A stretch of 60,460 nucleotides of DNA from SAR86 cluster bacterium (GTDB lineage Bacteria; Pseudomonadota; Gammaproteobacteria; Pseudomonadales; Pseudohongiellaceae). The stretch lies in contig NVVJ01000014.1 in the NCBI GenBank assembly GCA_002402175.1, positions 20,311 to 80,770 on the forward strand, in the 5' to 3' direction. Below, in pieces: positions 56,145 through 60,460 of the stretch. Position numbers and translations under genes: made by a program. A model generated the notes under the pieces. The model saw only the letters and a list, made by a program, of their open reading frames with translations, was not told where the DNA came from and did no database searches. Numbering within the stretch: position 1 is the stretch's first letter; every line of letters begins with the position of its first letter.

Positions 56145-57941
56145 ATGCCTACATACCGTGCTCCGTTGACGGATATACAATTTCTGCTACGCAATGTGTT
56201 TCGGGCAGAAGAGCTTTTCGCAGAGATGCCTGATACCGCGGAAGTTACCGATGACCTGATTACCGCGATTGTTGAGGAAGCAGGCAAGATTGCCGAAGGT
56301 CTGCTTTCACCAATAAATCAAAGTGGCGATCAGGAGGGTTGCCATTACACCGATGGGGTTGTTACCACTCCAAAGGGATTTAAGGAGGCATATACAGCCT
56401 ATGCTGAAGGTGGATGGGCAGGCCTGACAGGTGATGTTAATTATGGCGGTCAGGGTATGCCAAAGATGTTGTCTGCATTAATCGAGGAGATGAGCTTTGC
56501 GGCAAACTCATCTTTTGCTCTTTACACTATTCTTAATACTGGCGCTGCGCTGACTTTAAGTCACCACGGAAGCGAGCAGTTGAAAGCGCTTTATTTGCCT
56601 AAAATGTACAAAGGCACGTGGTCTGGCACCATGTGCCTGACAGAGCCCCATGCTGGTACGGACCTGGGTATGATTAAAACTCGAGCGGTACCCAATGCAG
56701 ATGATACCTACTCCATAAGCGGTACCAAGATATTCATAACGGCCGGTGATCACGATTTAACTGAAAACATCATACATCTGGTTTTAGCCAAGTTGCCTGA
56801 TGCACCAGCTGGCCCAAGAGGAATATCACTTTTTCTTGTCCCTAAAATCCTTGTTGATGAAGCCGGCGAGCTTACAGGCGAAGCAAACAATGTGAGGTGT
56901 GGTTCCATTGAACACAAAATGGGCATCAAGGCCTCCGCGACTTGTGTGATGAATTTTGATGGGGCTAAAGGGTTTCTGCTTGGTGAGTTGAACCAGGGCT
57001 TGTCTCATATGTTTACCATGATGAACTATGAGCGCTTGTCCATGGGGCTGCAGGGTAATGGTCTTGCCGACAGCTCTTATCAGATTGCATCGAGTTACGC
57101 GAAAGAACGGGTTCAAGGTAGAGCCCCGAGTAGTGAGAGACAAAGCGGTCAGATTGCAGACCCAATTATTGTGCATCCGGACGTGAGAAGAATGTTGCTA
57201 ACTATGCGAGCTAATATTCTGGCCGGCCGTGCGTTGTCACTTTACGCGGCCAGTCAATTAGATATATCGCGGTTTCACCCGAACGAGGCGAAACGCAAGC
57301 AGGCCGAACAACTTGTAGCCTTACTGATACCCGTGCAAAAGGCCTATTGCACTGACAGGGGGTTTGAGGCCTGTGTTCTAGGTCAACAAGTGCTTGGCGG
57401 CCATGGCTATGTGGCTGAATGGGGGCTGGAGCAAAATGTTCGTGACGCACGAATTGCACAGATTTACGAAGGTGCGAATGGTGTTCAGGCTCTGGATTTG
57501 ATGGGCCGTAAAACGGTGCGGGTAAATGGTGATTTGCTGAAAGTTCTGTTCCTGGAGATGGATGAATTCGTAGCCAGCCAACAACAAATTTCAGCGATGC
57601 AGCCATTTCTGCAAAAACTTACTCAATGTCGTGAGCTGTTGATAGGCGCTACCGACAACGTGATTGCCGGAGCCGCAGACAATCCCGATGAGATAGGCGC
57701 AGCTTCCTATGCGTATATGGAGCTAATGGGTTTAACCTTATATTGTTTTATGTGGCAGCGTATTCTGGCCGCCGCCTATGCCGCGGGTGAATCAACAACT
57801 GATAGCGCTGACTACTATGACGGATTGATTAAAACGGGCACTTTTTTTATGAATCGATTATTGCCGCGTTCGCAGTCATTGGCAGAAGAGATTACTAGTG
57901 GCGCGAGCTCGTTAATGGCGATGTCAGCTGAACAGTTTTAG
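56145..57941 (+). CDS. Acyl-CoA dehydrogenase, DmdC-type long form
   Basis: 598 residues from ATG 56145, with GGGGAAC upstream; the frame extends 6 codons further to a weak start. MPTYRAPLTDIQFLLRNVF is the distinctive start of the ~600-residue DmdC-like branch. FAD motifs: MCLTEPHAGTDLG and ISGTKIFITAGDHD; the catalytic base is in QIYEGANGVQALDL. The extra C-terminal domain is present. Relatives oxidise acyl-CoA, 3-methylmercaptopropionyl-CoA in DMSP users; specificity here is not evident. Overlaps the DUF3379 gene by 4 bp tail-to-tail. Confidence 0.9.
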   Translation: MPTYRAPLTDIQFLLRNVFRAEELFAEMPDTAEVTDDLITAIVEEAGKIAEGLLSPINQSGDQEGCHYTDGVVTTPKGFKEAYTAYAEGGWAGLTGDVNYGGQGMPKMLSALIEEMSFAANSSFALYTILNTGAALTLSHHGSEQLKALYLPKMYKGTWSGTMCLTEPHAGTDLGMIKTRAVPNADDTYSISGTKIFITAGDHDLTENIIHLVLAKLPDAPAGPRGISLFLVPKILVDEAGELTGEANNVRCGSIEHKMGIKASATCVMNFDGAKGFLLGELNQGLSHMFTMMNYERLSMGLQGNGLADSSYQIASSYAKERVQGRAPSSERQSGQIADPIIVHPDVRRMLLTMRANILAGRALSLYAASQLDISRFHPNEAKRKQAEQLVALLIPVQKAYCTDRGFEACVLGQQVLGGHGYVAEWGLEQNVRDARIAQIYEGANGVQALDLMGRKTVRVNGDLLKVLFLEMDEFVASQQQISAMQPFLQKLTQCRELLIGATDNVIAGAADNPDEIGAASYAYMELMGLTLYCFMWQRILAAAYAAGESTTDSADYYDGLIKTGTFFMNRLLPRSQSLAEEITSGASSLMAMSAEQF

Positions 57942-58720
57942 ATAATCCACTCAACGTTCTGTGAGAACAAGGCTTTATATTGATCGAGGTTTTCGTTCTT
58001 TTCACCAACTAGAATCATGTTGCCGTCGCCCATGGGAATCACAACCCCATTGAAACGGTCGTCGTTAATTGAGAACTCACTGCTTACAGGACTATTGTTA
58101 ATAACGAAAACACTTATGGCTCCCTGAGTGCCCTCCAGCATCAGGTGGGCGCTTTCATAAGCGGGTAGAATAATGCAGGGTCTTGCTGAACGGATTGCCA
58201 GGGCTTGAGTAAAAGTATTGCTAACAAGCCTTGCACCAGCGTTGGACATAGTCTCGTTGATAGCCGGTATGGTGACAATGCCATCAAATATGCCAGCAAC
58301 AATGTAATCCATTTCGCCGTGATCTTCGTATAAATGAGCAAAGATATCATCGCTAAAAGCGACATCGCCTGAGAATGAATCTCTCTTGGCAGTAAGTGAA
58401 AACGTAACCCCAACTGCTAGCAGTAAACAAGCAGCCATGGCGTAGTATTGGAAGAAGCGTAACTTTCCTGAATTTATACTGGTAACGTTGTTTTCGGCGA
58501 CAATACTGCTGTCAGCACTGGCAGGTATTGCCATTAACTTTTCTTTGAGTCCGGCGGGAACGTCGACAGTGTTAGTTATAGAGTCAACTGCCGCGTCCAG
58601 CATTTGAGTTTGCTCAAGAATTTCCTGTAAGGCAGAATTATCTCGTGCCGCGTCCAGGGTTTCCTGATCAAGGTCATTAGGGTTTGCATAAACCCGTTTG
58701 CGAAATTCTAATTCATCCAT
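57938..58720 (-). CDS. DUF3379 membrane protein, likely anti-sigma factor
   Basis: 260 residues: MDELEFRKRVYANPNDLDQE and the next ~60 residues are the cytoplasmic head of DUF3379; one membrane helix (YYAMAACLLLAVGVTFSLT) at about residue 93; then ~150 periplasmic residues (DFHL-type beta segments). It lies 55 bp after the ECF sigma gene on the same strand. Anti-sigma action is inferred from order and topology, not shown. Confidence 0.75.
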   Translation of the reverse strand: MDELEFRKRVYANPNDLDQETLDAARDNSALQEILEQTQMLDAAVDSITNTVDVPAGLKEKLMAIPASADSSIVAENNVTSINSGKLRFFQYYAMAACLLLAVGVTFSLTAKRDSFSGDVAFSDDIFAHLYEDHGEMDYIVAGIFDGIVTIPAINETMSNAGARLVSNTFTQALAIRSARPCIILPAYESAHLMLEGTQGAISVFVINNSPVSSEFSINDDRFNGVVIPMGDGNMILVGEKNENLDQYKALFSQNVEWII

Positions 58721-58775
58721 TTTAAGTCAGCTCTTGCACATTTACTGGTTTATGTTGCGAGTTAATTTTTAATCT

Positions 58776-59315
58776 TTATACGCCATCGTCAGCGATGTCA
58801 TTTGAATCCAGATCAAACTCTTTTCTAAGTTTACTGCGAGCTCGAAATAACCGTGTCATTACAGTGTTGTTGTTCAGGTTTAGAATCTCGGCAATTTCCT
58901 TGCCGCTGAAGCCGCCTATTACCTGTAGCAGCAGCGGTTCCCGATAGTCGCTGTCTAGTCGATTAATTGCTTTGTGCAGCAATTCACGATCCATTTTGCT
59001 ATCTGGCTCGTTCTCGTCCTTTTCGGCGATTGATTGCCCGTCAATATCGACCAACTCTGGGCGGTACCGCTCATAAAGTCTGGCATTTTCTCGTCTAAGA
59101 ATGGTAAACAGCCAGGCTTTCGCCGCTTTGTCGCTTTGCAGGCTTTCCAAAGATCGCCATGCTCGCAAAAAAGTTTCCTGTACTAAATCTTCAGCTAGCG
59201 GCTTGTTCTTGCAAAGCCACAGCGCATAACGGAATACGTCCTGATAAAGGCTCGCAACCAGAGATTCGTAACGTTCCTGCTTGGTATTACCGTGTATGAC
59301 CGGTATATCGCTCAT
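58776..59315 (-). CDS. ECF-type RNA polymerase sigma factor
   Basis: 179 residues. Region 2: YALWLCKNKPLAEDLVQETFLRAWRSL, followed by AAKAWLFTILRRENARLYER. Region 4: REPLLLQVIGGFSGKEIAEILNLNNNTVMTRLFRARSKLRKEF. Between them an acidic spacer. It should direct RNA polymerase to a small regulon; the signal is unknown. Likely controlled by the DUF3379 protein next to it. Confidence 0.9.
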   Translation of the reverse strand: MSDIPVIHGNTKQERYESLVASLYQDVFRYALWLCKNKPLAEDLVQETFLRAWRSLESLQSDKAAKAWLFTILRRENARLYERYRPELVDIDGQSIAEKDENEPDSKMDRELLHKAINRLDSDYREPLLLQVIGGFSGKEIAEILNLNNNTVMTRLFRARSKLRKEFDLDSNDIADDGV

Positions 59316-59521
59316 TGTTCTTCACATTGGATAAAAAAAGATAACTGGATTGTCTGAAAAAGCAGGCAACCCTTTGACTGGAATTTGTGCTTGATCCCTT
59401 CGGCCAGAGAGTTTGCCTAATTTGCCTATCTGCTTCAAGTAGTTTACTCATTCTAAGCTGTTTTCGATGGTGGGTTTAGCTTAAAGAATTCCGCCTGTAT
59501 ACTTCTCCCAACTGAAATCAG

Positions 59522-60337
59522 ATGGATAAAAATATGTCTAAGGTCGCAATTACTGGAGCAGCAGGTCGCATGGGGCGAACCTTGGTTGAAGCTATTACTC
59601 AGAGTGAGTCAGGGCTATCGATAGCCGCGGCGACGGTATTACCTGATGACCCAACGCTTGGTGTTGATATAGGGCTACTGGCAACAGGTTCAGCTCTGGG
59701 TGTTGTTACAACGGTCAACCTGAATCCGGCAGAAAATGACTTCGATGTGCTTATAGATTTTACTTCTCCCCGGGCGACCATGGCGCATTTAGCATTGTGC
59801 CTTGCCAACAAGAAAGCCATCGTTATAGGCACAACGGGATTATCAGAATCCCAGCAGCAATCCGTTGCTGAGGCGGCAGAATCAATTCCGGTCGTGTTTG
59901 CGCCTAATATGAGTATAGGTGTAAATCTATGTTTTAAGTTACTGGAGCAAGCGGCCGCCGTGTTGGGTGACGATGTTGATATTGAAATAAGTGAGGCGCA
60001 CCACCGCAATAAGAAAGATGCACCTTCCGGGACTGCGTTAAAAATGGGAGAGATAATTGCCGACACCCTTGGCAGGAACCTTGATGAATGTGCGGTTTAT
60101 GGCAGGGAAGGGACTAGCGAAATCAGGGACAGGAAGACTATTGGCTTTGCCACAATTCGCGCGGGAGATATTGTTGGGGATCATACAGTTACCTTTGCCG
60201 GGCTTGGGGAGCGCATTGAAATCACTCACAAGGCAAGTTCTCGTATGACGTTTGCCAGTGGTGCGGTACGGGCAGCAGCCTGGCTGTCTGACAAAGACGC
60301 AGGTCTGTATTCAATGCAGGATGTATTGGGTTTGTGA
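59522..60337 (+). CDS. dapB: 4-hydroxy-tetrahydrodipicolinate reductase
   Basis: 271 residues; ATG 59522, or 59534 four codons on. [17 protein letters not shown] (NAD(P) loop), [38 protein letters not shown] and the catalytic [23 protein letters not shown] are canonical. It acts in lysine and diaminopimelate synthesis. The following 120 bp to the window end hold no gene I can support. Confidence 0.97.
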   Translation: MDKNMSKVAITGAAGRMGRTLVEAITQSESGLSIAAATVLPDDPTLGVDIGLLATGSALGVVTTVNLNPAENDFDVLIDFTSPRATMAHLALCLANKKAIVIGTTGLSESQQQSVAEAAESIPVVFAPNMSIGVNLCFKLLEQAAAVLGDDVDIEISEAHHRNKKDAPSGTALKMGEIIADTLGRNLDECAVYGREGTSEIRDRKTIGFATIRAGDIVGDHTVTFAGLGERIEITHKASSRMTFASGAVRAAAWLSDKDAGLYSMQDVLGL

Positions 60338-60460
60338 CTTGAAGGAGTTTTTACTCTGTTTGATGGGAACTGCGAGCGCTGGGTGAGGGTCCCCTGTTTT
60401 TGGAGCAATTAAAGCGTAGCATCGAGCGACCGAAGGAGACCGGCTTTTTGGGCTCCTGAC

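Noticed and set aside
60338..60460. Possible start of carA or another gene after dapB
   Set aside because: carA often follows dapB, but no start codon with a recognisable protein is visible before the edge.

Overview
The window is a chromosomal segment of a gammaproteobacterium, probably a free-living aerobic marine-type species. The lineage call rests on gene order: ispB diverging from rplU-rpmA-obgE-proB; rpsT diverging from murJ; priA, a SPOR protein and hslVU followed by ubiE-ubiJ-ubiB, hisI-hisE and tatABC; and a class A penicillin-binding protein diverging from pilMNOPQ-aroK-aroB-damX. The ubiquinone genes, EfpL and a UUG-started S20 gene also fit. Family or genus cannot be fixed by eye. 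No rRNA, tRNA, CRISPR array, insertion sequence, prophage or plasmid function was seen.

Layout. 1-3426: a three-gene operon of envelope-type proteins (TPR protein cut by the window edge, secreted protein of unknown function, lipoprotein with transglutaminase-like and TPR domains). 3452-7114 (minus): a SYLF-like lipoprotein, an acyl-CoA synthetase broken by an apparent frameshift, and ispB. 7412-10398 (plus): rplU, rpmA, obgE, proB, ending in a strong terminator shared with rpsT. 11114-14646 (plus): murJ, a DUF2007 protein, a secreted alpha/beta hydrolase that appears to start at ATT, and a tail-anchored unknown. 14648-20789: efpL, a DAHP synthase, a universal stress gene with a textbook FNR/ANR promoter, an aromatic aminotransferase, folD, a glyoxalase and glutathione-dependent formaldehyde dehydrogenase. 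20983-25515 is the accessory part: a cysteine-less rhodanese, a TauE/SafE transporter, a secreted three-repeat helical protein, a TetR regulator, an acyltransferase, a low-complexity secreted protein and a nitroreductase. 25792-27423 is a B12-domain radical SAM enzyme, followed by an intergenic pair of inverted repeats. 27934-39132 (minus) is the long priA-to-tatC housekeeping block. 39396-40059: a chorismate mutase-type protein and L31. 40077-42467 (minus): PBP1A. 43098-53771 (plus): pilMNOPQ-aroK-aroB-damX-hemE-folK. 54000-59315: a barrel-only TonB-receptor-like protein, comF, a large acyl-CoA dehydrogenase and an ECF sigma/DUF3379 pair. 59522-60337: dapB.

Functionally, the window joins type IV pilus assembly, peptidoglycan synthesis (murJ, PBP1A, dapB, damX), aromatic biosynthesis (DAHP synthase, aroK, aroB, aminotransferase), ubiquinone (ispB, ubiE/J/B), folate (folD, folK), heme (hemE), histidine (hisI, hisE) and proline (proB) synthesis, Tat export and HslUV proteolysis.

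No clearly new multi-gene system such as a defence island, biosynthetic cluster or mobile element was found. The items most worth following are the 1-3426 operon, the 35-residue-period repeat protein at 22262, the ATT-start hydrolase, the barrel-only receptor, the lone radical SAM enzyme, the inverted repeat pair at 27551-27829, and two regulatory sites readable at base level: an FNR class II promoter before the stress gene, and a sigma-32 promoter with a leader hairpin before hslVU. All functional calls come from motif recognition and remembered family features; no database search was run.
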